A stretch of DNA of 64,000 bases from Flavobacterium sp. Lineage in GTDB: Bacteria; Bacteroidota; Bacteroidia; Flavobacteriales; Flavobacteriaceae. A program made the translations under genes and the position numbers. The notes under the pieces are model-generated. The model saw nothing but the letters and a program-made list of their open reading frames with translations. It did no database searches and was not told the DNA's origin. The DNA lies in NCBI RefSeq assembly GCF_004211145.1, contig NZ_SEBS01000007.1, positions 87,950 through 151,949 of the forward strand. The letters run 5' to 3'. The stretch's first letter is position 1. Every line of letters starts with the position of its first letter. Positions 8,650 through 17,486 of this stretch are shown here, in pieces.

Positions 8650-9695
8650 GCTTTCAGGTTTGGAAGTTCGATTTCGAGTCGCGTCGAAAAATGACCGCCG
8701 TCGGTTCCGAAAGTAAACGAATGTGCGTTCGGATACAGTAATTCCAAACGTTTTTTTAAGTTTTGCAACCCAATTCCCGATCCGCTCTTGTCGCTGTAAT
8801 TTTTGCTGAAGTCGCCGTTCGTACTTTCAAAAACGACGTTCGAACCCACGACGCTTAGTTTGAAGAAAATCTCCGTATGATTCGTGGCTGAAACACCGTG
8901 TTTGAACGCGTTTTCAATCAATGAAATAAATAGCAAAGGTGCAATTTTTACGGCGTCGGAAACCAATGGAAAATCGGTGTGCACGACGGTTTTGTCGGAC
9001 GTTCTCAAATCCATGAGCGCGACATATTGCTTCATGAAATCGACCTCTTTCCTGAGCGAGACGAATTCGATGTTCGTGTCATACAACAGATACCGCATCA
9101 GCGTCCCCAAGCTATGGATCGTCTGTTTGGCGCGCTCGGGCGAAATGTCGACGAGCGAATAGATGTTATTGAGCGAATTGAAGAAGAAATGCGGCTGCAA
9201 TTGGTATTTCAGATGTTGGAGTTCCGACGTGAGGCGAGCATTCTCGGTCTCTTTCCTATCCGATTCCGAAAGTATCCAACGTTCGAAAATGCGAAGTCCG
9301 ATCGCGAACAACATGGGAATCATCAGCGATAAGGCGTCGAAATAGATGAAGAACAACAACGGTGGCGGCGTGCGGTTTCCTTCGGGTCCAGGTTCCAATC
9401 CCGACCAGTTCCGATACAAAAACCTCAGGTAAATGAATGCGATTATTACAACCAGATTGACGGCGACGTACGGCCAGACTTTTTTTCGGATCAACAACCT
9501 GTCGACGAGTACGACGTAATTCACATAAAAAAGTATCGCATACAGCACGAGCGGCAGCCATAAATGCTGTATCGTCCGGGTCAGGTTGAATTCCTGTCCG
9601 GACGACAACAGATACGGCAGGCTGAACAATACCAGCCAAACCAACACGTGCAACGCTGGCACGACAAAACGATTCTTGCTCAAAAAATTATTCAT
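8646..9695 (-). CDS. LytS-family sensor histidine kinase (efflux operon)
   Basis: This 349-residue protein has four membrane helices (about residues 10-140). The His_kinase domain has phospho-acceptor His169 in LKYQLQPHFFFNSLNNIYSL, an ENAFKHG N-box and a GSGIGLQNLKKRLEL G-box. It overlaps the MacB-type permease gene by eight bases upstream and the LytTR regulator by four bases downstream, so pump and sensor are made from one transcript. It probably monitors the envelope state or a pump substrate; this is inferred from position only. Confidence 0.9.
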   Translation of the reverse strand: MNNFLSKNRFVVPALHVLVWLVLFSLPYLLSSGQEFNLTRTIQHLWLPLVLYAILFYVNYVVLVDRLLIRKKVWPYVAVNLVVIIAFIYLRFLYRNWSGLEPGPEGNRTPPPLLFFIYFDALSLMIPMLFAIGLRIFERWILSESDRKETENARLTSELQHLKYQLQPHFFFNSLNNIYSLVDISPERAKQTIHSLGTLMRYLLYDTNIEFVSLRKEVDFMKQYVALMDLRTSDKTVVHTDFPLVSDAVKIAPLLFISLIENAFKHGVSATNHTEIFFKLSVVGSNVVFESTNGDFSKNYSDKSGSGIGLQNLKKRLELLYPNAHSFTFGTDGGHFSTRLEIELPNLKA

Positions 9696-10905
9696 AACGC
9701 AAAGCGGTTATCGGGTCGAGTGCCGAGGCTTTCCTGGCTGGATACCATCCGAAGAAGATTCCCGTCACGGCGCAGACCGCAAACGAAATCCCGATCGAGA
9801 ACGCGGTCACGCTCACCGGCCAGCCCGCAAGTTTTTCCACGGCGAAGGTCAATCCCAATCCCAAAGCTACGCCAATTATTCCGCCCGTGATACTGATGAT
9901 CACGGCTTCGCTTAAAAATTGCATCAAAATATCGTTGCCGCGTCCGCCGACTGCCATTCTCAATCCGATCTCGCGCGTGCGTTCCTTTACCGAAACATAC
10001 ATGATATTCATGATTCCGATGCCACCGATGAATAGCGAAATACTCGCGATCGCAACCAACAAAACGGTAAGCATCTCACTCGTCGCGCTGAAGGTTGAGA
10101 TCAATTCCTGTTGAGAAAACACGTTGAAATTGTCGTCTTCGCCGGTGGCGAGCTTGTGTTTGTCGCGCAGGATTTGGGTGATTTCGTCTACGGCTTTCGT
10201 GGCCAGTTCTTCACTTTTCGATGACGTGACGATCGATTGCAGATAATTCACGGCTAAAATCCTTTTTTGGACGGCCGTGTATGGCGCGAGGATTACATCG
10301 TCCTGGTCCTGTCCGAATGTGTTCTCGCCTTTTTCAGACAACACGCCGATGATTTTGAACGGGATGCTGTTGAAACGTATCGTTTTTCCGATCGGATCTT
10401 CGCTTCCGAACAAATTCTCAACAACCGTTTGCCCGATGACCGCGACTTTCGCCGATGTCCTGACTTCCTGGTCGGTAAACATCGCACCGTCCTTGACTTC
10501 GAGCACGCGCACTTTGAGATAATCGGGAGCGACGCCGTAAATCGTGGTCGGCCAGTTTTTGGAACCGTTGATGGATTGGCCCGAACTATTCACGAGAGGC
10601 GATGTGTTTTCAGTGTATTTCGACTCTTTCTTGATGGCGGCTAAATCATTTAGCGTAAGTGATTGCATCGTCGACGGATCTTGTCGCACGCCGCCCGACA
10701 TTCCCGCTCCGGGTCGGACCGTGATCATGTTAGAACCCATCGAAGAGATTTGTGTCTTGATGCTTTCCTTCGAACCTTCGCCTATCGCGAGCATCGTAAT
10801 GACCGACGCCACGCCGATTATAACGCCGAGCATCGTAAGGAACGCGCGCATTTTATTGAGCTTTAAAGCTTTGAATGCGATTTTTATGAGGTTTGGTAAA
10901 TTCAT
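9688..10905 (-). CDS. MacB-type ABC transporter permease
   Basis: This 405-residue protein has one N-terminal helix (MLGVIIGVASVITMLAIGEG near 25-45), a long periplasmic MacB_PCD domain, and three C-terminal helices forming the FtsX domain (LFIGGIGIMNIMYVSVKERTREIGLRMA). Unlike E. coli MacB it has no fused ATPase; the ATPase is the separate gene at 11035. In the family the permease drives export of peptides, lipids or drugs from the periplasm to TolC by a mechanotransmission mechanism. Confidence 0.9.
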   Translation of the reverse strand: MNLPNLIKIAFKALKLNKMRAFLTMLGVIIGVASVITMLAIGEGSKESIKTQISSMGSNMITVRPGAGMSGGVRQDPSTMQSLTLNDLAAIKKESKYTENTSPLVNSSGQSINGSKNWPTTIYGVAPDYLKVRVLEVKDGAMFTDQEVRTSAKVAVIGQTVVENLFGSEDPIGKTIRFNSIPFKIIGVLSEKGENTFGQDQDDVILAPYTAVQKRILAVNYLQSIVTSSKSEELATKAVDEITQILRDKHKLATGEDDNFNVFSQQELISTFSATSEMLTVLLVAIASISLFIGGIGIMNIMYVSVKERTREIGLRMAVGGRGNDILMQFLSEAVIISITGGIIGVALGLGLTFAVEKLAGWPVSVTAFSIGISFAVCAVTGIFFGWYPARKASALDPITALRYE

Positions 10906-10984
10906 TTTGATTCTTTTACGTTAGTATGTTTTAACATTTAAGGTGGAAAACATGTTGGATTTTGTGGTTTGAAAATTCGAACTT

Positions 10985-11025
10985 CGCCAGACCTAACAGG
11001 TTTTCAAAACCTGTTAGGTCTGGCG
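10985..11025. repeat. 41-bp perfect palindrome containing AGACCTAACAGG
   Basis: Two 20-base arms (CGCCAGACCTAACAGGTTTT and its complement) flank a single central C. It begins 10 bases after the ATPase stop and lies inside the efflux operon, before the permease gene. As RNA it would form a very stable hairpin. A second, looser copy is at 16770-16830. Confidence 0.9.
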
Positions 11026-11034
11026 AGCCCAAAA

Positions 11035-11781
11035 TCAGTCAGTTCCAACCTCTGAAACGAGGTTCTCCAACGCCTTAGCCGCATCGTTCACGTTCTCGAC
11101 GATCGAATCCTTCGTAATCAAACCGTCTTTCAAGATGATCGTCCTGTTGCTGAATGTCGCGATATCCGGTTCATGCGTCACGAACGCGATCGTCTTTCCT
11201 TCTGAATTCAATTTCTGGAACAACGACATGATTTCATAGGAAGTTTTCGTATCGAGATTCCCGGTCGCCTCATCGGCCAGAATCAAAACCGGATCATTGA
11301 CCAACGATCTCGCAATCGCGACTCGTTGTTGTTGGCCACCGGAGAGCTGGCTCGGGGTGTGGTACAATCGCCCCGAGAGCCCTACCAGTTCCAGCGCATG
11401 TTCCGCGCGCTCCCTCCGCTCTTTCGCCGGGATATTGTTGTTGTACAGGAGCGGCAGTTCCACGTTCTCAATGGCCGTGGTGCGCGGAAGTAAATTATAC
11501 GATTGGAAAATAAATCCAATTTTTTCGTTGCGGACTTTCGCGAGTTCGTTGCGCGTCAAATCCTTCATGGCGATACCGTCGATCTCGTACAAACCCGACG
11601 TCGGCGTATCGAGACAACCCAAAATGTTGAGCAGTGTCGATTTTCCCGAACCGCTCGAACCCATGATCGTCACGAATTCTTTTTCATAGATCGAGAACGA
11701 AATCCCTTTGAGCGCGTGCACGATTTCTTCGCCCATGGTAAACTGGCGTTTTAGGTCGGCGATTTTTATGATTGTTTTCAT
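11035..11781 (-). CDS. MacB/LolD-type ABC transporter ATP-binding protein
   Basis: This 248-residue ATPase has Walker [10 protein letters not shown] (residues 41-49), the Q-loop [13 protein letters not shown], signature [19 protein letters not shown], Walker [10 protein letters not shown] and the H-loop FVTHEPD. It belongs to the MacB/LolD class that energises FtsX-type permeases. It pairs with the permease at 9688 and the adaptor at 11788. A 41-bp hairpin-forming palindrome directly after its stop may alter the ATPase to permease expression ratio. Confidence 0.92.
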   Translation of the reverse strand: MKTIIKIADLKRQFTMGEEIVHALKGISFSIYEKEFVTIMGSSGSGKSTLLNILGCLDTPTSGLYEIDGIAMKDLTRNELAKVRNEKIGFIFQSYNLLPRTTAIENVELPLLYNNNIPAKERRERAEHALELVGLSGRLYHTPSQLSGGQQQRVAIARSLVNDPVLILADEATGNLDTKTSYEIMSLFQKLNSEGKTIAFVTHEPDIATFSNRTIILKDGLITKDSIVENVNDAAKALENLVSEVGTD

Positions 11782-11787
11782 GATGTC

Positions 11788-13008
11788 TTATTTGCGTTTT
11801 CCGGGTGGTTTTGGCATGAACGGGCTGGAACTCTCAGACGAAGCGGCGATCGGTGCCGACAATCCGGATGCCTGGGACATCGAGGTCACTACTTTGACGC
11901 CGTCTTTCAATCCATCCAAAATCTCATAATTAATTCCGTCATTCACGCCGACTTTGACCAATTGCGGATGAATGCCGCCGTCATCCTGTATCCAAATCGT
12001 TTTTTGTGTATCCGAATCGGGAATCTCAGGTTTGGTCGTCGCATCGCCGAGCGCGTTCGGCGCATTTTCAGCATTGTATTTTTTGAGCAGCGCTTCATCG
12101 GGCGTGAACGTAAGCGCTTTTGCCTCGACGGTGAGCACATCCTTGACCTCCATCGTGTAAATGGAAACGGTTGCTGTCAATCCCGGTTTTAGTTTTTCAT
12201 CGGGGTTGTCGGCCTTGATGATTACGGTGTACGTGACGACGTTCGAGGTTACAGTCGCATTCAATCGCACTTGTGAAACTGAACCTGAGAACGTTTGGCC
12301 GGGGAAAGCGTCGACCGTAAATTCCACGCGCTGGCCTTGTTTTACGTTCCCGATATCTGCTTCATCCACGTCGGCTTCGACCTGCATCTGCTTTAAATCC
12401 TGGGCGATCGTGAACAACGTTGGCGTGCTGTAACTCGCGGCTACGGTTTGGCCTTCATCGACTGCTCGCGACAGCACGACCCCGTTTATGGGCGAATAAA
12501 TGTTCGCGTAACCCAGATTCGTCTGTGCTTTTTTAAGGTCCGACAGTTTTTGGCGAGCGGTTCCTTTCGCGGTGTTCAGGTTGTATTCGGCTTCCTGATA
12601 ATCCGATTTGGAGATCACGCCTGACCCGAACAGCGATTTCTGCCTGTCGTAGACTGTTTGCAGATACCGTTGCTCACCTGCCGAAACCGTGTACGCCGCC
12701 TGCGCCTGTGTCAATTGCTCCTGAAGGTTCTCCTTGTCGAGCTCTGCGATAAGTTGTCCCGCTTTTACCGACGAATTGTAATCGACGTAAATCTTCTCAA
12801 CGACGCCCGAAACCTGCGTCCCGACTTCGACCTGTTTTACGGCCTCGATGGTTCCCGTAGCCGTGATGACCGTGCTCACGTTTCCCGTTTTGGCGATCGT
12901 AGTTTGGACGTCAAGCGGTTGTTCCTTTGTACCGAAGGCCAAAAACGCGCCTACCGATGCGATTGCGACAAGCATGATCGCGATTATGATGAATTTTGCT
13001 TTTTTCAT
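11788..13008 (-). CDS. MacA-type periplasmic adaptor (HlyD/RND MFP family)
   Basis: This 406-residue membrane-fusion protein has an N-terminal anchor helix (residues 5-25), a split lipoyl domain (VDYNSSVKAGQLIAELD near 75 and its second half near 165), and an intervening alpha-hairpin rich in Q/A. Beta-barrel and membrane-proximal domains follow. It links the MacB-like permease to the TolC-like channel. The C-terminus is an unusual serine/proline-rich tail (SSESSSPFMPKPPGKRK). Confidence 0.9.
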   Translation of the reverse strand: MKKAKFIIIAIMLVAIASVGAFLAFGTKEQPLDVQTTIAKTGNVSTVITATGTIEAVKQVEVGTQVSGVVEKIYVDYNSSVKAGQLIAELDKENLQEQLTQAQAAYTVSAGEQRYLQTVYDRQKSLFGSGVISKSDYQEAEYNLNTAKGTARQKLSDLKKAQTNLGYANIYSPINGVVLSRAVDEGQTVAASYSTPTLFTIAQDLKQMQVEADVDEADIGNVKQGQRVEFTVDAFPGQTFSGSVSQVRLNATVTSNVVTYTVIIKADNPDEKLKPGLTATVSIYTMEVKDVLTVEAKALTFTPDEALLKKYNAENAPNALGDATTKPEIPDSDTQKTIWIQDDGGIHPQLVKVGVNDGINYEILDGLKDGVKVVTSMSQASGLSAPIAASSESSSPFMPKPPGKRK

Positions 13009-13018
13009 GACTGTTGTT

Positions 13019-14338
13019 TTAGATTGTTATTTCGTTTCCTTGGTAAAATTGAAGCAGCTGATAATACAGCGCCATCGAGAATTTGGCTTGCAGGTATTGT
13101 TGTTCGGCCGACAGATAGGTGTTCTTGCTCACGATCAAATCGGGAGAACTCAAGGCTCCGGCGGTCGCTTTTTTCTGTGCCATTTCATAAGCGAGCTTCG
13201 ATGAACTTCTCAAAGCCGTCGCGGCATCGAGTTGGCTTTGGGCCGACGTGGCGTTCTGCCAGGCGCTTTCGATCTTGAGATACAATTGTTTCGATTCGGA
13301 AACCGCGGCGATCTTGGATTTTTCGATGTCGATCTTCGCATTCGCCACCGACGCTTTGTTCTTGTAGTTGCTGAAAATCGGGATCGACAGTTGCAGGCCG
13401 GCTGTCTGATAGAAGTTTCCGTCCATTTGCGTCCATAAATTCGGATCCTGCGTACTCGTGTAACCCGAATACAAACCGGCGTTCAACGAAAGCGTCGGCA
13501 AGTAGCCCGCTTTTGATTTGTCGAGTGCGACTTGAGAGATCTCGATTTGGGTTTTGGCGCTTTTGATTTCGGGCAATGTCGAAACCGCCGTTTCATAAAC
13601 CGATTTCAGATCAGGAGTGATGAGTTGGGCGTCGGGCAATTCCGGCGACTCGATATCGAATTCCGACAACGGATCGAGTTCCAGCAATTGCTTCAACGTT
13701 ATGAGTTGCTGGCGGTAATTGTTTTTTGATGTAATCAGGTTGACCTCATCACTGCTCTGTTGCGTCTGCAAGTCGGCTACATCAAGTTGTGCAACCGAAC
13801 CCGCGTCGTACTTGACTTTCATCTGTGAAACCTGTTCTTTTGATGAAGCAACTGTGTTTTCAGCAATCGCGATCGCTTCTTTGTAATATAGCGCCTGGAG
13901 ATATGCCTCGGTAACGCTAAGTGAAATGTTGTTTTTGGCTTCCGAGACGAAAAACTCGTTCTGCTTTACGAGAAGCTCGTTTTCCTTGACCGTGTTGTTC
14001 AGGTAGTTTCCGTTGAACAATGTGAGTTGCGTTCCTACGCCGACGTTCGTCGAATGAATCATCTGGCTCACGTAGTTACTCGTGATCGGGTCGATACTCG
14101 TTCCATTCGTCGCGTTTTGGGAAACCGAACCGGAAAGACTCGGCAGTTTCGCGTATTTGGATTGGGTGAGATTGACCTCGGCGCTTTGCTGCGTAAGCAC
14201 AGCATCTTTGATAGTGATGTTGTTTTTGATGGCGTACGCGATACAATCGGCAAGCGACCATTTCTTTGGAGTTTCGTTGGTTTGCGCAACGGCAAATCCG
14301 AACGAAAGGATGGCGATGAGTTGAAGTATGGCTTTCAT
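13019..14338 (-). CDS. TolC family outer membrane efflux channel
   Basis: This 439-residue protein has a signal peptide (MKAILQLIAILSFGFAVAQ) and two OEP repeats made of long alpha-helices (VNLTQSKYAKLPSLSGSVSQ and ALDKSKAGYLPTLSLNAGLYS). Trimers form the outer-membrane channel of tripartite pumps. It is the first gene of the operon and is followed after 10 bases by the MacA-type adaptor. No convincing promoter was found in the 115 bases upstream. Confidence 0.9.
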   Translation of the reverse strand: MKAILQLIAILSFGFAVAQTNETPKKWSLADCIAYAIKNNITIKDAVLTQQSAEVNLTQSKYAKLPSLSGSVSQNATNGTSIDPITSNYVSQMIHSTNVGVGTQLTLFNGNYLNNTVKENELLVKQNEFFVSEAKNNISLSVTEAYLQALYYKEAIAIAENTVASSKEQVSQMKVKYDAGSVAQLDVADLQTQQSSDEVNLITSKNNYRQQLITLKQLLELDPLSEFDIESPELPDAQLITPDLKSVYETAVSTLPEIKSAKTQIEISQVALDKSKAGYLPTLSLNAGLYSGYTSTQDPNLWTQMDGNFYQTAGLQLSIPIFSNYKNKASVANAKIDIEKSKIAAVSESKQLYLKIESAWQNATSAQSQLDAATALRSSSKLAYEMAQKKATAGALSSPDLIVSKNTYLSAEQQYLQAKFSMALYYQLLQFYQGNEITI

Positions 14339-14452
14339 GGTGTCGTAATTTTCACCAAAGGAAAGCTGCTTTTTTGCGCGTTAAAAAAGAAGTAGACGTT
14401 CGCACGGATTGCGAAGTCGAAAAAGCGGATTTTGTCGACCGAAATTATCCGA

Positions 14453-15133
14453 TCAATCGTAATGCGTTAAAATTCCCGTGTCCGTCAATGTCCAAAATGC
14501 GGCTTTTTGGCCACCCGATTTCAGGCAGTTGTTCGCCCAGGAATTGCAGGTGTAAAAAAGATTGTATTTACCGCGCGCTTCATAAAAAAGGTCGTGATCG
14601 CCGTATGCCGCGTTGGGAATCAGCACGGTTTGGTTCGAGGCGTCGTACGTAAAACTGCCACCGATGAATGCGACGATCCGCGAATATTCGTCCTTGCTCA
14701 CGATAACTTTCTTGCATCTTTCGTTCTCGACCAATTCATGGTGAAACGTCACGTGCATCACGCCTTTTCCCATGAAAAAAGCGGCATTGAAAGCGGTGCT
14801 GACTTTGAGATCGCTCCACCGCGGCGTGTTCAGATAGAAATCACGATCGCCCCAACCGAAGGCTGCATATTGGAAAGTCGTGTCTTTCGAAAGCGTTTTT
14901 TTCGTGTGAATTTGCGATGTCCAATCTTTAAATTCGGATCTGATCGGAAGCACTATATCGGTGTGGACGCCGTTCGATTTGATGTAAATGGTAACGTCTT
15001 GTTTCGGGTCGGAATCATTTGAATTTACCTCGATGTGCGACAGGATAAACATCGTAAGCGAATACGCGACGATAAACAAACCCAGGAATAACAAGGTTTT
15101 AAGTGTATATTTCTTTACTTTCCTAGCCGACAT
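14453..15133 (-). CDS. DUF2459 / TIGR02117 family protein
   Basis: About 226 residues from the ATG at 15133; a longer start at 15151 is possible but less natural. It has one N-terminal membrane helix (TLKTLLFLGLFIVAYSLTMFIL) and then the family pattern IYIKSNGVHTDIVLP, FGWGDRDFYLNTP and CNSWANNCLKSGG. The conserved His/Cys/Asn residues suggest a papain-like fold, but the function of the family is not established. It overlaps the upstream reductase gene by 11 bases. Confidence 0.75.
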   Translation of the reverse strand: MSARKVKKYTLKTLLFLGLFIVAYSLTMFILSHIEVNSNDSDPKQDVTIYIKSNGVHTDIVLPIRSEFKDWTSQIHTKKTLSKDTTFQYAAFGWGDRDFYLNTPRWSDLKVSTAFNAAFFMGKGVMHVTFHHELVENERCKKVIVSKDEYSRIVAFIGGSFTYDASNQTVLIPNAAYGDHDLFYEARGKYNLFYTCNSWANNCLKSGGQKAAFWTLTDTGILTHYD

Positions 15134-15668
15134 TTTCAATTGCATTCTCAAGTGAAAATACTTTCGCGCGCAATTCAGCTTCGAGTTCCGGATTCACAAT
15201 TCGGTTTTCTTCGAGGTTGAAATTTTGGTAGAACAACGGGAATGAGAACGTCTCCTTGATTTCCATTCCGAAGCGCGGCAGATTCGACGTCGCAAGTTCG
15301 AGAACGCTTTTTCCGCCGCGTCCGCCCGGAGAAGTCGCCATGAGCAAAGTCGGTTTTTGCTGGAAGACATCTTTGCGGATGCGTGACGCCCAGTCGAAAA
15401 CATTTTTGAACGCAGACGAATACGATCCGTTATTTTCGGGCAATGAAACTACTAAAATATCGGCATCGGAAATAATGTCGAGGAACTTTTGTGCCGCGTG
15501 ATGTTGCCCGATTTCCTTTTCAAGATCGACCCCGAACAACGGCATTTCGAAATCGCGCATGCTGAAAACCGACACGTCGGCGTTTTCAAAAAGACCTGCT
15601 GCGAATGTCGCAAGCACTTTGTTTATGGAGGTTGAGGAATTCGATCCGGAAATCGCGACTAGTTTCAT
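15123..15668 (-). CDS. NAD(P)H-dependent FMN reductase
   Basis: This 181-residue flavodoxin-fold protein begins with the FMN phosphate loop ISGSNSSTSINK (residues 6-17) and carries the central VVSLPENNGSYSSAFKNVFDWASR segment typical of the NADPH-dependent FMN reductase family (PF03358). Such enzymes reduce flavins, quinones or azo compounds in the cytosol. It overlaps the downstream DUF2459 gene, so the two are likely co-transcribed, although no functional link is known. Confidence 0.85.
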   Translation of the reverse strand: MKLVAISGSNSSTSINKVLATFAAGLFENADVSVFSMRDFEMPLFGVDLEKEIGQHHAAQKFLDIISDADILVVSLPENNGSYSSAFKNVFDWASRIRKDVFQQKPTLLMATSPGGRGGKSVLELATSNLPRFGMEIKETFSFPLFYQNFNLEENRIVNPELEAELRAKVFSLENAIENVG

Positions 15669-15710
15669 ACTGCTTGTTTTGTTGCGGAAGTTACGACAAT
15701 CGAGTTAAAA

Positions 15711-16373
15711 TCATTTTGACGTTACTTTGAAATATACGCTTCCGGTAACCCGACGCAAATTCTTTAGGACCGACTCGAATTCTTTTGCATTCGGGCTGTA
15801 GACGAAACGTGTCGAGTCAACTTGTTTCGATGTAGTTTTCACGATGGAATCAAAAATCGGTTTGTCGTCGATGCCGACATAACGCAATCGTACTTTATTT
15901 TTCTCGTGCTCGATTATGCAGATGTTCCAAAAAATAGAATCCTTATAATTGAGTACGAGACTTCTATCGATTCGTTTGGCGACCATTCCCTGACCGATGT
16001 TGAACAAAGTATCACGTTCGCTAAATGAAATCTCAATCGAATCGCTGACCATCTTGGCGGGATAACCTATGCCTTTTATGACAGCCAAATTTCCTTTGAG
16101 AAAAATACCTTCCTTTCTCAACGAATCCCGTTCCGACATATGGAACCGAACCAGCCAATGATATTCCTTTATGATGTTTTCGCGACCAATTTGCAACAAC
16201 ACCGAATCCTTATTCATGAATGTTCCGCGAAATGTCCGTGGGATTTTTGAAAGCGACGGTTCACCTTGAGGTTGCGACGAAGTGAAGAGAATTCCGTCAG
16301 CCGGTTTTTCCTCAGTCTGCTTGCATCCGACGAGGCAAAAAGCAAGCGATATTAAAATATAAAATGATTTCAC
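15711..16373 (-). CDS. hypothetical lipoprotein
   Basis: About 220 residues if started at the GTG at 16373, which gives a normal lipoprotein signal (MKSFYILISLAFCLVGC). A second GTG at 16397 adds eight residues of poor signal-peptide type. The mature protein contains repeated SDSIEISFSERDTLF-like beta strands and no known catalytic motif. I do not recognise a family. It is separated from the reductase gene by 42 bases and may be in the same transcript. Confidence 0.65.
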   Translation of the reverse strand: MKSFYILISLAFCLVGCKQTEEKPADGILFTSSQPQGEPSLSKIPRTFRGTFMNKDSVLLQIGRENIIKEYHWLVRFHMSERDSLRKEGIFLKGNLAVIKGIGYPAKMVSDSIEISFSERDTLFNIGQGMVAKRIDRSLVLNYKDSIFWNICIIEHEKNKVRLRYVGIDDKPIFDSIVKTTSKQVDSTRFVYSPNAKEFESVLKNLRRVTGSVYFKVTSK

Positions 16374-16446
16374 TTTGTTAGGTTTGGCACGCGCCACGCA
16401 ACTTTCAAGCCAGAAAAAAGCCAGCGAATCGACGCGAGCATTTTAT

Positions 16447-16551
16447 TTATTGAAGTTGAAGAACGCTACGATTTCCTTCAACGTCAATTTTTTTCTCGCT
16501 TCCCTCGGAAATTACGTAAAACTCATGTTCTGAAATGTGCAGATGCGACAT
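16447..16551 (-). CDS. possible 34-aa peptide or gene remnant
   Basis: An ATG-started frame of 34 codons (beginning MSHLHISEHEFYVISEGS) lies in the 570-base gap after the lipoprotein. Its polar, well-mixed composition looks coding, but it is very short and has no visible promoter. It may be a remnant. Nothing else coding was seen between 16374 and 16570. Confidence 0.25.
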   Translation of the reverse strand: MSHLHISEHEFYVISEGSEKKIDVEGNRSVLQLQ

Positions 16552-16570
16552 CTCGAATTATCCGCGCGAA

Positions 16571-16648
16571 GGATAGCAGCGGCATCCTTTTGGGAAACTG
16601 TGAGGTTTTTTCAACCTCGCGGGTTTCCAAAAGATATAGCGGATAGCC
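16571..16648. repeat. GGATAGCAGCGGCATCC element, copy 1
   Basis: The element has conserved ends (GGATAGCAGCGGCATCCTTTTG and AAAAGATATAGCGGATAGCC) around a variable stem-loop. Here the stem is GGGAAAC pairing with GTTTCC, with an inner GAGGTT/AACCTC hairpin. A second copy with different but still paired stem bases is at 23646-23707. Confidence 0.8.
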
Positions 16649-16769
16649 TGACGGCGGCTTTCCGGAACGTGAAATTACCGAAAACTTGAAGCCGCCGACG
16701 CGCCCAAAAAAAGAACAATCCGCGAAATGTCGGTTTTACGATTTCGTGGCTAAATTCAAAAAATCGGCT

Positions 16770-16830
16770 TTCGCTTAAGACCTAACAGGTTTCTGTAGAC
16801 ACCGATGATAAACCTGTTAGGTCTAGCGAA
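16770..16830. repeat. AGACCTAACAGG inverted repeat, copy 2
   Basis: AGACCTAACAGGTTT (from 16778) and AAACCTGTTAGGTCT (to 16824) are perfect inverted arms separated by 17 bases. The flanks TTCGCT and AGCGAA extend the pairing. It is related to the palindrome at 10985-11025. Confidence 0.85.
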
Positions 16831-16944
16831 GTTCGGCTTTTTCTTGGAGATTTGGTTACAGGTTTTCTGCCGAAAAACTTAAATTTCGAGTTCGTTTGGA
16901 AACAACCCCAATTTCGATAACTTGCCACCGCTTTGACCAGCACG

Positions 16945-17271
16945 ATGATTGGCGACGTAAAGAATGGTCTGGAGAAAATAAACGTTGCCGAAACCAAACG
17001 CGATACGAAACAAGAAGATATTAAATTTGTTAAGGCTGTGCTGCTCACAATGAACGGTCAGTATCAGGAATCGCTGGACTACTATGAAAGTGTCAAATCG
17101 ACGTTCTCGAAAATCGGTCATTTTAATGGCAATTATGCGCTGAGCCTATACGAGGTCGCATCCAGGACAAATGATGAAAAACTGATGAAAAAGGCGAAAA
17201 AACAGTATGCCAAGGTTAAAAACAAAGGTGAACTTACCGACGATATCAGGTCAAAATTTGAGAAAATCTAA
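16945..17271 (+). CDS. TPR-like small protein, possibly a gene remnant
   Basis: About 108 residues from the ATG at 16945 (a TTG at 16933 is also in frame). The helical sequence with FVKAVLLTMNGQYQESLDYYESV resembles a tetratricopeptide unit, as found at the C-terminal end of larger TPR proteins. No signal peptide or promoter is visible, and an in-frame TAA lies at 16918. It may be the tail of a decayed TPR gene or a small intact protein. Confidence 0.4.
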   Translation: MIGDVKNGLEKINVAETKRDTKQEDIKFVKAVLLTMNGQYQESLDYYESVKSTFSKIGHFNGNYALSLYEVASRTNDEKLMKKAKKQYAKVKNKGELTDDIRSKFEKI

Positions 17272-17388
17272 TCGCAAAATCTTAAAATAACGCAATATAA
17301 TTATCAGCCCAAACCTGCGTCAACATTTTCCTTCCCAAAGCGTAAATAAATCAGATCCCGCCCCGACAAATAACTCCAAGCGTAAAAA

Positions 17389-17417
17389 CTTCGCGCCTTC
17401 GTGCCTTCGTGGCAAAA
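17389..17417. repeat. CTTCGCGCCTTCGTGCCTTCGTGGCAAA repeat, copy 1
   Basis: Short degenerate tandem units of CTTCGTGC end in GGCAAAA. The inverted relative TTTGCCACAAAGGCGAAG lies at 27310-27340. It falls between the ychF terminator and the TPR-like ORF. Confidence 0.6.
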
Positions 17418-17420
17418 TCC

Positions 17421-17450
17421 AAAAAAAAAAGCCCGCGAATAAACGCGAGC
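17421..17450 (-). terminator. intrinsic terminator of ychF
   Basis: On the minus strand GCTCGCG and CGCGGGC pair around TTTATT and are followed by ten T residues. It lies 37 bases after the ychF stop codon. Confidence 0.85.
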
Positions 17451-17486
17451 CCAAATCTACTGCCTAAAGCTTAAAGCCTACAGCAA

